From Mesotoga prima MesG1.Ag.4.2 (GTDB lineage: Bacteria; Thermotogota; Thermotogae; Petrotogales; Kosmotogaceae), in NCBI RefSeq assembly GCF_000147715.2, contig NC_017934.1:1860001-1924000 (forward strand): a stretch of DNA of 64,000 bases. The letters run 5' to 3'. A model generated the notes under the pieces. It saw only the letters and a list, made by a program, of their open reading frames with translations. It was not told the DNA's origin and did no database searches. Every line of letters begins with the position of its first letter. The stretch's first letter is position 1. Shown here piece after piece: positions 1 through 9,232 of the stretch. The translations under genes were made by a program, and so were the position numbers.

Positions 1-1398
1 AGAAATCTGGAATTATCATCGAACTATGCGTAATGCTTTCTACATTCACAAATAATTAACGCTATTTCAAGGTAAACCGTGTAGCCTTCCGCATGCATTA
101 TCTGAATTATCTTTAGTGAAGTTCGTGTAAGTGTTATTCTCTCACAATAGAGTGACAAAGATGAATTTGTTTTTGCCGTTTTATGCGGAGAATGTTTTTC
201 GAAGGACCCAAATGAAATCCTCGCATATGAAAATGGTTTTCATGTATCGGTTCGTTAGGGTCGAAATCCTTATGGCAAGAACCCGCCCTTGGATAAGATC
301 AAACTTAGATCCCGAAACAAGTTCGGGATGACAGCTAACGGTTACTCCGAAAAGGCTAGATTCCATCGTTCCGACAAAGCTCCTGGTCGGAATCTCGATG
401 CTATTGCTTCCCGGCTCTCCCCGATGGACAGAGAATCGTTTAACTGAGGACCACTTTCTTTTGCTCTTTCAAACCACGGACCTCCAACCCCCAACCCCGG
501 TCTTTCAATTCCCGAAACAATTTCAGGCTGACAGTGTTAGGCGATTACGAAAACTTCACATACCGTCATCAAGAAGCCCGACCTTGATCCTTCCAAGAGC
601 ATGGACCCGTCCTTCGGGAAGAACGGTTCTTCGTTGCTAAGCGTCCGGGTTGTTCGTGGTTTGCCTTCCCGATCAGGTGAGGACTTCTGCGACATCGTAT
701 CCTTGTCATTCAGGTCTTTCAATTGATCTTCAAAGGGTTTGGTTAGTTTTTGGTCGACACTTTACGTAGCTCGTTAAGGAAACGTTCACATTCTTTTCGA
801 CCAGCCGTTCAGTTTGTTCACGGGCGGGACCGTTCCGAGCGTACCGTACGCAGCCGATAACAATCCATAAGAGCCCGCTCGAAAGAATGACTCACCGAGT
901 ACAGCGTCGAAGGGCTCTGACGAATCGCTCTTTCATCGGTTTGGGCAACAAGATTGTTTTAGGTTTCTCATGCAGCCGTGTGGCATTGGAGGATTCACTT
1001 TTTCTACTCAGGCAGCGTTATCTTTCCCGACAACTGGTCTTTGGTGGCTTTCAATACGTTTTGGGAAGCGGGTCGTCCAGAAGGTTTCTGCCCCAGAGCG
1101 GCAACTGAACTCTCGGAACAATCAAACGCAAGATTTGCCAGTGCCGATTTGCTCTGCTTCTTTATCGATCTCAGGAGTGACTGGATATACGGCGCATCCC
1201 AGCCACCAAGTGTTTTCTTGCTTCCGGCATACTCACACTCCGGCTGGCTGTGATTAAACTTTTCAGGGACTTGGCTACCAATTCAGCGAATGATTCGACT
1301 CTGTCGGCACATCGATAATGGCTGTCAGTCTTGTGCCTTGACAGTGTTCCCGAATAAAAACCAGGCGTGAATACAGGCCCTTTCTGGAGTTTCTATCA
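1..1398. other. Gene-poor region with interspersed repeats
   Basis: No convincing gene. It carries one copy of the dispersed palindrome (308-332) and a short version of the second repeat element (307-395). Reading frames on the minus strand between about 1000 and 1390 have protein-like stretches broken by stops and frame changes. They may be remnants of a decayed gene, but I recognise no family. Confidence 0.5.
307..395 (+). repeat. Internally deleted copy of type II palindromic element
   Basis: It begins with the left palindrome (arms ATCCCGAA and TTCGGGAT) and ends with the second palindrome, which has TTCCGAC/GTCGGAA arms around a short loop. Full copies at 20282 and 25645 are about 155 bp. 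This one lacks most of the middle. Confidence 0.6.
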
Positions 1399-3011
1399 TT
1401 AAGCAGGGGAGGGGGAGTTCATGTGCTCGATCAAAGGTATCGCATAGGCATTCCAGGCCTGGATCGTACAACCGCCAGCGGGAAGTATTTCCGGTAACGC
1501 CCCGTACATTTCGCTTTTTAGAGAGTTCTCAAGAGACAAGATGAACTTTTCAGAAAGGTCCGGCCTTCCGTATCTAATTCCCGCTTCTATGGCAAGGAGA
1601 GTGGGAAGTGACCAGACAATATCGTTTTTGTCTCCCTCTCCATAATCGCCTGCTTCGAAGGTTTTTAGAGGGAGCGAGTGTATCAGCCCCGGCTCTTTGA
1701 AGTAGCCTATCTTCTCCATTTTTGCCAGCAATCTCTCCCCGATTTCTCTCCGGATGAGACCCATGGACAGTGGGTAAATTTGTATAAAGTGACCCTCGAA
1801 ATTCCCGCTTTTTTCGGTGAGGGCATCGTAAAAAAGGCCATCTTTGCCGTACCAGTCTTTTAGAAACTCACGATCGTATCTTTCAAGGAGCCAAGCCGCG
1901 AACTGAGAGTTTTTGAGATCTTTCATCATGTTCGAGTCGCGTAGCTCTTTCAGCATAGAGTATAGCCAGCAGGCGGAATCCAGCAGAGCAAATTCGCCAC
2001 TGATGGGTACTTCTACGATGCCTTCACCCTGAGGATACAGCTTTCGCGAAAGGTGACCGGAAACATGTGAAAGCGCGTTGTCCACAAGTTCTAAGTACTC
2101 TTTTTTGGAAGTCTTTACCGCATACTTCAGGGCTAGATAGGCAAAAGCGATTATCTCGTTCATTCTTCCGTAAGCGTATATCCTGCCCGCCGTAGTAACT
2201 TCGTGAGGGGCCAGGCCGTTGCCAAATTTCGCGAGATTGTCTACTGTCTTTCCCACAAGTTCCAGCATGGGCGTGTCGAGCAGTCCGAGGCAGGTATAGA
2301 CTCCATCGATCCCGAACCACCAGGGGAACTCTCCCAGCCCAGCGACAAATCCGCATCCCACGTCTCTTTCGAAGAAGAGTTCAAGAGCTCCAGCCCTTGC
2401 CCAGAATGGTATAGTGTCCTGGAATGGTGGAAGATATCGACGGTTGTGTTCCTCCCGCTCAAGGAGGTATTGTTCGTAACCCTCTTTCCCTGGTCTGCCC
2501 AGAGCAATAACCGCTTCAAGTCTGCCCCTTCTGCTGAGTTTCAGCCAGTCGCCTTCCGATGTGGCCTTTCCGTTCACTTTGACGAAAGAACTCATGCCCT
2601 CTAATTCGCGCCATACGATCGTGTCCCGGTCTTGATTCTCCACTCTCAGCGAGATGTTTCCAGAAGGTCTGTCTTCGAGCCACACTAGATCCATCTCCTG
2701 TCTGAGGCAGAACTCGATCTTGGCACGACTCTCAATTCTGATGGCGATAAGTGGCCGTTCAGGGTGGGCAAGAATCCGGAGGTCGGCCCCGGGATAGTTG
2801 ACAATTCGTTCCGAGACTTTGTTCTGAAAACTTGTCGGCGAAACCCTCTTTCCATTGAGCGAGAGAAAATACGAAGAGAATAGCCTGTATTTATCTAGCC
2901 AAAACCCGCCCATCTTTCCCTTCAAGTGCCAGCCAATGTTTTCTGCGTTTCCGTCGATACCTCCAAAAAATATGCCCTTCTACCTGCCACGTAGTAGTCA
3001 AAATTATCCAT
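1399..3011 (-). pseudogene. (alpha/alpha)6-barrel glycosidase-like protein, 5' frameshift
   Basis: Last gene of the carbohydrate operon. The main open frame (2925 to 1399, 508 codons from a TTG) has the look of a six-hairpin glycosidase: an N-terminal beta-rich part, then helical repeats including FPWWFGIDGVYTCLGLL, which parallels the FGRDSLIFGL region of the debranching-type gene at 6362. The natural start is the ATG at 3011, overlapping the upstream permease stop as TGATG and preceded by GGGGTG. That frame runs into a TGA after about 29 codons. One extra T in the T6 run at 2965-2970 would join it to the main frame and give a sensible N-terminus (start MDNFDYYVAGRRAYFFGG). The gene is therefore either a recent frameshift pseudogene, a homopolymer error, or a product restarting downstream. 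Substrate is unknown; an oligosaccharide hydrolase is inferred from the operon. Confidence 0.65.
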
Positions 3012-3895
3012 CAGCCTTTCACCCCGGATGAAACGCCTGTATCTATGAACTGCCTCTGGAAGATCAGGAAAATGATTATCATGGGAATCGTCATCATTAT
3101 GGAAGCTGCCATCATATACTGCCAGTACGTATAGTAACTTGTCCGGTAAAAATCAAGGCCCACAGTTAGGGTAAACATCTCCTTTCTCGAGGTCATGAGC
3201 AGCGGCCAGAGAAAGTCGTTCCAGGTGCCAACAAAGATGTATATGGCCAATGCTGAAATGGCCGGTTTTGAGATTGGCAACACGACTTTGAAGTAAGTCT
3301 TGATTATCGAGGCGCCATCGATTCTTGCGGCCTCTTCCATCTCCCTGGGAATAGCCATGAAGAACTGCCTCATCAGAAAGATCCCAAAGACACCGGTTAG
3401 CTTGGGGAGAAAGAGGCCGTAATAAGTGTTCACGAATCCGAACCTCACCATGAGGTTGTAATTGGGTATCAGCGTGACGTGACCGGGGATCATGAGTGTG
3501 GCTAGAAAGAGTGCGAACCACAGATCCCTCAGCGGAAAACGCAACCTAGCGAAGGCGTAACCTCCAAGGGCATCGAAGATAAGGTGGCCAATTGTTACCA
3601 GCGCGGCATAGATGATCGTGTTAAGTATCCATCTGGCGTAGGGCGTGATCTTGAAGACTTGTACGTAATTCTCGCCGGTAGCGGGGGCTCCGAAAAACTC
3701 CGGAGGCCACTTAAACAAATTTATCTCGGGAGGCCACTTCATTATATCCGTACCCGTTGTCACACCGTTTTCGGTGTATCTCATAGGAGTGAGAGATACT
3801 ATGGCCGACCAGAGGAAGGGAAAGAGCGAAACGACCGCATAGAGAATCAACACGACGTAGGCGATAATCATACCAATCTTTAGTTTTTTCTTCAT
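3011..3895 (-). CDS. Carbohydrate ABC importer permease, MalG type (CUT1)
   Basis: A 294-residue inner-membrane protein with about six membrane segments, the first at residues 8-28. The cytoplasmic coupling (EAA) loop is visible as EEAARIDGASIIKTYFKVVLP, near residue 195. It pairs with the permease encoded just upstream (3908-5074) to form the channel of a CUT1-class importer; as usual no dedicated ATPase is in the operon, so a shared MsiK/MalK-type ATPase encoded elsewhere is likely. The start is supported by an AAGGGGGCG ribosome site 8 nt before the ATG. Its stop overlaps the ATG of the glycosidase gene, indicating translational coupling. Confidence 0.93.
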   Translation of the reverse strand: MKKKLKIGMIIAYVVLILYAVVSLFPFLWSAIVSLTPMRYTENGVTTGTDIMKWPPEINLFKWPPEFFGAPATGENYVQVFKITPYARWILNTIIYAALVTIGHLIFDALGGYAFARLRFPLRDLWFALFLATLMIPGHVTLIPNYNLMVRFGFVNTYYGLFLPKLTGVFGIFLMRQFFMAIPREMEEAARIDGASIIKTYFKVVLPISKPAISALAIYIFVGTWNDFLWPLLMTSRKEMFTLTVGLDFYRTSYYTYWQYMMAASIMMTIPMIIIFLIFQRQFIDTGVSSGVKG

Positions 3896-3907
3896 GTAAT
3901 CGCCCCC

Positions 3908-5074
3908 TTAAAAATACGACTCTTCCTTTATCAGTTTGCGCTGAAGGGCAGTGATCGCGAAAATTATCAGAAAGAGGACCATCGCGATCGCAGAAGCATA
4001 GCCCATCCTGTGATATTCAAAAGCGTTCTTGTATATGTAATAGGAAATCGTTATATTTCGCATGTTTTTGATTAGGAAGTATATCTGGTCAAAAACCTGC
4101 AGACAACCTATTATTCCCATTATCGATACGAAGAGCATCTGAGGTCTGAGAAGGGGCACAGTGATCTTCCAGAAGGTCTTCCAGAATTTCGCCCCATCGA
4201 GCTGGGAGGCCTCGTAAATGGATGATGGAATACTCTGCAGCGCGGCCAGAAAGGTTATCATGAAGTAACCGGCTGTGGTCCATATGTTCATCACCATAAT
4301 TGCTCCGAGAGCCGTATTCGGTTCATTGAGCCAGTCAACAGCCTGAAACCCGAACGTTGAAAGGAACCTGTTCAAAACGCCGGGCTTGGAGTATATAAGC
4401 CAGAAGATCATCGAGATAGCCGCGGAAGAAGAAATTGAAGGGAGGAAGAAAACCGTCTTGAAGAATCTCTGTCCCATGATTTTCATGTTGGCGGCTACGG
4501 CCAGGAGGATTGCCAGTAACGTTTGGATGGGTACGACTACGATGGAATAGACAAAGGCGTTCTTTAACGAGATCCAGAAATACTGATCCTTGAACATCTC
4601 TCTGAAATTCTTTAATCCTACAAATTCCGGCACGTATCTCGTGAAGAGTTCACTCTTTGAGGACATGTATTCCTTCATGAAGTCTTTGACAGATACCGAA
4701 CTGTTGAGCCGGCCTGCCAGAAAGTCTTCTACTATTTTGTCCGTATCTAGAAAGCTACTTACGGCTTCCTTTTGCTCTGCGTTCAGTTTTACCCCCATAT
4801 CCAGCGTCAAGAAAGTTACCGGGTCAAAAAGAGAGAGAAGCTCATTCTTGACAAGTCCTTCTTCATCGGGGAAAACGCCCAGATGAAATGAAACGGATTC
4901 TTCAGGGACGAAGGTCATGTTGAATTTTTGGGCTTCCGTGGGCTGGTAGTTGGTGAAGCTGTAGTACAAGCCTGCGAAAACAGGATAGATCGTGAAGATC
5001 AAGATGGTGATTATTATAGGCGCTGCGAAGAGATAACCAACCATGGCTTCTCTCGTTTTGAAATTCAGCTTCAT
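3908..5074 (-). CDS. Carbohydrate ABC importer permease, MalF type (CUT1)
   Basis: A 388-residue integral membrane permease, longer than the usual 290-310. The first membrane segment (residues about 13-33) is followed by an insert of roughly 120 residues (about 40-160), expected outside the membrane and recalling the periplasmic domain of MalF. The core permease fold follows, with the coupling loop containing YEASQLDGAKFWKTFWKITVP. The gene starts with ATG behind GAGGGGTGAGGAT. It lies 12 nt ahead of the partner permease and is separated from the binding-protein gene by a strong hairpin. Transported substrate cannot be read from sequence; the neighbouring hydrolases suggest an oligosaccharide. 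Confidence 0.92.
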   Translation of the reverse strand: MKLNFKTREAMVGYLFAAPIIITILIFTIYPVFAGLYYSFTNYQPTEAQKFNMTFVPEESVSFHLGVFPDEEGLVKNELLSLFDPVTFLTLDMGVKLNAEQKEAVSSFLDTDKIVEDFLAGRLNSSVSVKDFMKEYMSSKSELFTRYVPEFVGLKNFREMFKDQYFWISLKNAFVYSIVVVPIQTLLAILLAVAANMKIMGQRFFKTVFFLPSISSSAAISMIFWLIYSKPGVLNRFLSTFGFQAVDWLNEPNTALGAIMVMNIWTTAGYFMITFLAALQSIPSSIYEASQLDGAKFWKTFWKITVPLLRPQMLFVSIMGIIGCLQVFDQIYFLIKNMRNITISYYIYKNAFEYHRMGYASAIAMVLFLIIFAITALQRKLIKEESYF

Positions 5075-5096
5075 ATCCTCACCCCTCTAAAGAGAT

Positions 5097-5120
5097 CCGG
5101 GCGGATCGCAATCCGCCCGG
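5097..5120 (-). promoter_or_regulatory. Intercistronic hairpin between binding protein and permeases
   Basis: A perfect 10-bp stem (CCGGGCGGAT pairing with ATCCGCCCGG) around a 4-nt loop, 11 nt after the binding-protein stop. No T tract follows on the minus strand, so it is better read as an mRNA-stabilising or partial-attenuation hairpin than a full terminator. Confidence 0.75.
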
Positions 5121-5131
5121 CAAGAGACAGG

Positions 5132-6346
5132 TTATTCGGCTACCCAGCCCGAATAATTCTCTTCGACAAAGGTTAAGGCTTCGGAGAGGCTGATTTTCTG
5201 ATAGAAGAGATCCTTTAACAACGAATTGAGCTGGTCGTGTGCTCTGGAAAAAACTCCGCTGGGTGTCTTGACCTTCCAGGGAGTGCCATACTCCGCGCCT
5301 CTGTAGAATGCCTGTTTCGTTGGATCGGTATCCTTTTCAGCGTTCTGTATGTTGGAGGCCAGTACTCCCGCTTCGCTGACAAACCGCTCTTGTCCCTTCG
5401 TAACAAGGAATTTCAAGACTTCCCAGGCTGCATCCTTGTTTGGAGTAGTTCGGTTTATGCTCCAGGAGACCGTATAAACCATCGTTGACTTCTCAATAAG
5501 ATGCGGCATCTCGACTATACCGGTGTTCTTCAGAACTTCCGGGTAATCGCCGGCGAGGAATCCGATGGTCCAGGGGCCGGTCATCGCCATAGCCACCCTT
5601 TCCTTTCCATAAGCTTCTCCAATCCAACCAGCACCCAGGTTTGCCGGTTCCTGAGCGACTTTGTACTTGTTGACCAGATCGAGATAGAAATTGAGGCCGA
5701 ATTTGGCATCTGGTTTACCCAGAGCTACGTTTAGATCCTCGTCAACGATGTCTCCGCCTGTTCCATAAACAAAAGGTAGTATCCTATTGAGATCGGCCGC
5801 AAGAACCAGAGGGGTTTCAAAGCCCTTTCTCTTGAGTTGAAGAGCCTTATCAAGCATATCGAACCAGGTGTCTTCGTCTGTAGGGTAGGCGACATCGTAC
5901 TGGTCGAATATTTTCTTGTTGAAAACAAGTGCAAGGGTCGAAAAGTCCTTCGGGATCCCGTAGATCCTATCTTCGTACTTGAAGGCTTCGATGAGATTGG
6001 GGTAGAACCAGTCGATGTCGAAACTATCGTCTCTTTTGATGTATAGATCTAGTGGAAGGAGCATATTCTGCTTGGCCAGTTCTTCGAACCAGAAGGCTTC
6101 AACATAGAAGAGATCAGGAGCGGTGCCAGCAGAATACTGGGTGATAAGCATTTGCCTGAAGTCCCCCGGTATAGGCTGCCATTCGACCACGATATCCGTT
6201 TGCATGTTGTTGAATTCTTCGACGTTCTTCATTATGACGGCCTCTTCAACAGGGTTTCCAGGCCAGCCGCTGATTCTGATGTTCGTGACCCCTAATACCA
6301 TGAGTCCAGCTAACAAAACAAGACTTACCAACAGAAATCTTTTCAT
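5132..6346 (-). CDS. Carbohydrate ABC importer substrate-binding protein
   Basis: A 404-residue family 1 extracellular solute-binding protein. Residues 1-20 form a signal peptide with a hydrophobic core (LLVSLVLLAGLMVLG). The mature part starts with the beta strand NIRISGWPGN, followed by the hallmark AGTAPDLFYVEAFWFEELA segment. The start follows AAGGAGGG at good spacing. It lies 15 nt downstream of the hydrolase gene in the same minus-strand operon and delivers substrate to the two permeases at 3011-5074. An acylated cysteine is not obvious at the signal-peptide end, so it is probably periplasmic and soluble. The ligand is unknown. Confidence 0.93.
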   Translation of the reverse strand: MKRFLLVSLVLLAGLMVLGVTNIRISGWPGNPVEEAVIMKNVEEFNNMQTDIVVEWQPIPGDFRQMLITQYSAGTAPDLFYVEAFWFEELAKQNMLLPLDLYIKRDDSFDIDWFYPNLIEAFKYEDRIYGIPKDFSTLALVFNKKIFDQYDVAYPTDEDTWFDMLDKALQLKRKGFETPLVLAADLNRILPFVYGTGGDIVDEDLNVALGKPDAKFGLNFYLDLVNKYKVAQEPANLGAGWIGEAYGKERVAMAMTGPWTIGFLAGDYPEVLKNTGIVEMPHLIEKSTMVYTVSWSINRTTPNKDAAWEVLKFLVTKGQERFVSEAGVLASNIQNAEKDTDPTKQAFYRGAEYGTPWKVKTPSGVFSRAHDQLNSLLKDLFYQKISLSEALTFVEENYSGWVAE

Positions 6347-6361
6347 ACTAAACCCTCCTTT

Positions 6362-8173
6362 TCAGGCGTCCAGCGCCTTGGATATTACTAGAACAGTTCC
6401 TATAGACCACAGCTGAGGTGAGCAACTTGTTGGATATTCAATCAACTTTCCAGATGTTTCAGATACTGACAGACCGCTAAAGAGCTCGGGGAGGCGATTG
6501 TCATGATGTTTGTCCTTCACTTTCAACAGATCCCGCGCGAGCTGTCTGGCCTTTTCGTAAAAACCATATTTTATCAGGCCAAGCATAATCAGTGAGTTGT
6601 CGTGCGGCCAGACACTTCCGTTGTGGTAGGAGAATGGATTGTAACGCTTCATTTTGCTGGAGAGCGTTCTTATCCCCCATCCGGTGTATAGTTCATCGGA
6701 AAAGAGACGGTTCACCAACGCCTCGGCTCTATCTTCGTCCACTATGCCCGTCATTAGGCAGTGCCCGGGATTTGATGTTATTGAATCGACCGGTTTCTTG
6801 TTTTTATCCAGCGCCGTAGCGAAGTAGTCTTCGCTCTCCAGCCAGAAGTCCCGGTTGAAATTTTCTTTCAGGGCGGCTGCCTTCAGTGCATACACATTTG
6901 CCCTTTCTTCGTCCTCAAAGAGAGCCATGAGTTTTTCGAGACACTTGAAGGCATCATACAGATATCCCTGGACCTCTACTGGCGCCAGTGGAGGCTCTGC
7001 CAGCGTACCGTCGGAGAAGCTCACGGAGTCGGCGGAATCTTTCCAGCTCTGAATAGATAGACCGGTGCCTGAAGGTGCGAATTCGATGTATCCGTCGTTA
7101 TCTAGATCAGCGTAAGTATCGATCCATTTGGCAGCTGCCATGATGCTGTTTTTTATAGATCTTATAAAGTTCCAGTCATTAGTCTGTGAGTAGTACCTGT
7201 GTGAGAGCATAATGAACAGGAGCGTTGCATCTATCGATCCGTAGTATCTTTCAAAAGGTAGCCTTCCGGCTAGCGATAGTTCATTCAGACGGGTTTCATG
7301 AACGATCTTTCCGGGTTGTGCTTCGGTCTGGCTGTCTTCTTCTTTACTTTGAAGATGAGTATGCACCGTAAGGATATTTCTCGTTATTTCAGGAAGAAGA
7401 TCCACGGTCTGGAGGCCAAAGATAAGGCTATCCCTCCCAAAAACTGTGGCGAACCAGGGTAGGCCTGCGCCTGGAAAATCACCGTAGACTGTGGGAATCA
7501 TGAGCATTTTCAGATCTCCCAGTTCCCTTTCATCCAGCAGCGAAGTCTTTTTGATAGGCGCAATATCCTTCACCGGTCTTTCGGACAACATCTTCTTGAA
7601 AACAACGTCCTTTTTCACATATTTGCCGAGCCTCAATTTCCCGGATACTCTCTCAATCTGACCTGGTCTAACTTCCAGAGAGAGTGAAGTCAGAGAGTTC
7701 TCAACGGTATCCCTTTCGAGGTCGGTCTCATATTGAAAACTCCTCGGTGGAGAAGAGGAAAGAGTTCTCGAGCTTTCGAGCTCATTGTATGAGTCATTCT
7801 TTTTCCTCACTGAGAAAATGTCTTCGAAGACGCAAATGATATCATATTCGAAAGAGATCCGAACTTCTTCCAGAGAATAACTCCTCACCGTCAACTCTGT
7901 TTGAAGAGCATTTCCTTCAGCCCGGAGACATTCGGAGACTGCGATATCGTAATGTGGAATTCCCGGTTTTGATCGCCCCAGATAATGGGTTTCAATCCTG
8001 TCCCAGGAAAAATCTGTGTGTAGTCTTCTGAGCTTGTGCGAGGACTTTAATATCATTCTGGATATGAAACGGGTATCCTCCAGATAAAGTCCGGCCGCCT
8101 TTTCATACTCGCAGTCGATGATCCCTCTGTCATCGGTAACTACCATAAGGTTTCCGTTCTTGAAAACCTTCAT
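6362..8173 (-). CDS. Glycogen-debranching-type amylo-alpha-1,6-glucosidase family hydrolase
   Basis: A 603-residue cytoplasmic enzyme with two parts: an N-terminal beta-sandwich domain (about 1-190, start KNGNLMVVTDDRGI, then YLEDTRFISRMIL) typical of the GDE N-terminal domain, and a C-terminal (alpha/alpha)6 barrel. Barrel motifs include FATVFGRDSLIFGLQ, SWKDSADSV and NGSVWPHDNSLIMLGLIKYG. Proteins of this type hydrolyse alpha-glucosidic or related linkages in oligosaccharides; the precise substrate is not determined here. The gene start overlaps the LacI-family regulator stop by 4 nt, and the binding-protein gene follows within 16 nt. The family is often annotated simply as amylo-alpha-1,6-glucosidase, and that label should be taken as a fold assignment. 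Confidence 0.85.
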   Translation of the reverse strand: MKVFKNGNLMVVTDDRGIIDCEYEKAAGLYLEDTRFISRMILKSSHKLRRLHTDFSWDRIETHYLGRSKPGIPHYDIAVSECLRAEGNALQTELTVRSYSLEEVRISFEYDIICVFEDIFSVRKKNDSYNELESSRTLSSSPPRSFQYETDLERDTVENSLTSLSLEVRPGQIERVSGKLRLGKYVKKDVVFKKMLSERPVKDIAPIKKTSLLDERELGDLKMLMIPTVYGDFPGAGLPWFATVFGRDSLIFGLQTVDLLPEITRNILTVHTHLQSKEEDSQTEAQPGKIVHETRLNELSLAGRLPFERYYGSIDATLLFIMLSHRYYSQTNDWNFIRSIKNSIMAAAKWIDTYADLDNDGYIEFAPSGTGLSIQSWKDSADSVSFSDGTLAEPPLAPVEVQGYLYDAFKCLEKLMALFEDEERANVYALKAAALKENFNRDFWLESEDYFATALDKNKKPVDSITSNPGHCLMTGIVDEDRAEALVNRLFSDELYTGWGIRTLSSKMKRYNPFSYHNGSVWPHDNSLIMLGLIKYGFYEKARQLARDLLKVKDKHHDNRLPELFSGLSVSETSGKLIEYPTSCSPQLWSIGTVLVISKALDA

Positions 8174-9153
8174 CTTTTCACCTCTGAGGATTCTCTGACA
8201 ATCAGCTCGACCGGAAGAATCGTCGTTTCCGTGTGGTCTTCGGATATGAGTCTGATAAGATTGATAGCGGCCCTTCTTCCGACCTCGTCTATTGGCTGGT
8301 GGATCGTTGTCAGAGAGGGCGAAACGTCTGATGAAATGGGAATATCGTCAAATCCCACGACTGGCAGAGAAACCCCCTCTTCCCTCAAGGCTTTCAACGC
8401 GCCAATCGCCATCAGGTCTGAAGCCGCAAAGATGCCGTCGAACTGGCCAAGGTGTTTTTTCGTTATTTCGAAGCCGCTCTTTTCAACGAAGTCTCCATTG
8501 CGGCCGAGAAAGGTGAAATTCATTTCCTGCGCCGCTTTTTGAAAGCCGCGTTCCCTCCATAGAGAAACGCTTTGATCGGCTGGGCCGTTAATAAAGAGAA
8601 CATGCGAGCAACCTTTTCGGGCGAGGTGCTTCCCTGCAAGATACGCACCTCCTTCATTATCGGTATCTACAAATGAGATGTCCTTATCTTTTTCGTTTCT
8701 ACCGACTGCCACAAAAGGAATGTTCCGCAATTTGAGAAAGTCCACTCTTTCGTCTTCGTTTTTCAAGTCAAGTACCACAAATCCATCCACTAGTCTTTTG
8801 TCTGTGAATACACGGTAAGTATCTATCACGGAGTTATGTGGTTCGTCGGTTGTCAGAATAAGATGGTAACCGAGACGACTCAATTCGAGCGAGGTCTCCC
8901 TCAAGAAAATCGAAAAATACGGATATGTGAAGAGATAATCAGCGCTGTGCGGAACAATAATCGCAATCATCTTCGTCTGCTGGCTTCTAAGGCTTCGCGC
9001 CTGCTGATTTGGCACGTAGCCTAGCTTGCTTATTACACTTTCAACTCTCTCGCGGGTTTTAGCTGATACCTTCTCTGGATTGTTTATTACCCGGGAAACA
9101 GTCGCCGTAGATACTCTTGCCATCTTCGCTATTTTGGAAATGTTAATGTTCAT
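8170..9153 (-). CDS. LacI-family transcriptional regulator of the carbohydrate operon
   Basis: A 327-residue repressor. The N-terminal helix-turn-helix (ISKIAKMARVSTATVSRVIN) is at residues 3-22, followed by the hinge helix with VPNQQARSLRS and a periplasmic-binding-protein-like sensor domain (FDGIFAASDLMAIGALKAL, VVGFDDIPIS). I start it at the ATG at 9153 rather than the upstream in-frame ATG at 9189, because AGGAG lies 8 nt before 9153 and the longer start falls inside the operator. It is the first gene of the operon, overlapping the hydrolase gene by 4 nt. Two LacI-type operators lie just upstream, so self-repression and control of the whole operon are expected. The effector sugar is unknown. 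Confidence 0.93.
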   Translation of the reverse strand: MNINISKIAKMARVSTATVSRVINNPEKVSAKTRERVESVISKLGYVPNQQARSLRSQQTKMIAIIVPHSADYLFTYPYFSIFLRETSLELSRLGYHLILTTDEPHNSVIDTYRVFTDKRLVDGFVVLDLKNEDERVDFLKLRNIPFVAVGRNEKDKDISFVDTDNEGGAYLAGKHLARKGCSHVLFINGPADQSVSLWRERGFQKAAQEMNFTFLGRNGDFVEKSGFEITKKHLGQFDGIFAASDLMAIGALKALREEGVSLPVVGFDDIPISSDVSPSLTTIHQPIDEVGRRAAINLIRLISEDHTETTILPVELIVRESSEVKR

Positions 9154-9174
9154 ATAAGCAACTCCTGCAAAAGA

Positions 9175-9188
9175 TGTAATCGATTTCA
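9175..9188 (-). promoter_or_regulatory. Second, imperfect LacI-type operator
   Basis: TGTAATCGATTTCA differs by one base from the core of the perfect palindrome beside it. The two cores start 15 bp apart, between the promoter and the ribosome site of the lacI-type gene. Confidence 0.6.
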
Positions 9189-9205
9189 ATGTAATCGATT
9201 ACATT
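9188..9205 (-). promoter_or_regulatory. LacI-type operator, perfect palindrome
   Basis: AATGTAATCGATTACATT is an 18-bp perfect palindrome with the central CG typical of LacI-family sites. It overlaps the -10 box of the minus-strand promoter, the expected position for repression. Confidence 0.85.
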
Positions 9206-9232
9206 ATATAGACAGTTAGTTTTTAACAACAA
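9203..9232 (-). promoter_or_regulatory. Promoter of the LacI-controlled carbohydrate operon
   Basis: On the minus strand TATAAT (9208-9203) is preceded by TTGTTG (9232-9227) with an 18-bp spacer. The operator palindrome overlaps the -10 box. Confidence 0.6.

Noticed and set aside
1000-1390. Protein-like minus-strand stretches (for example SLLRSIKKQSKSALANLAFD)
   Set aside because: Interrupted by stops and frame changes, without a family I can name; noted only as a possible remnant.
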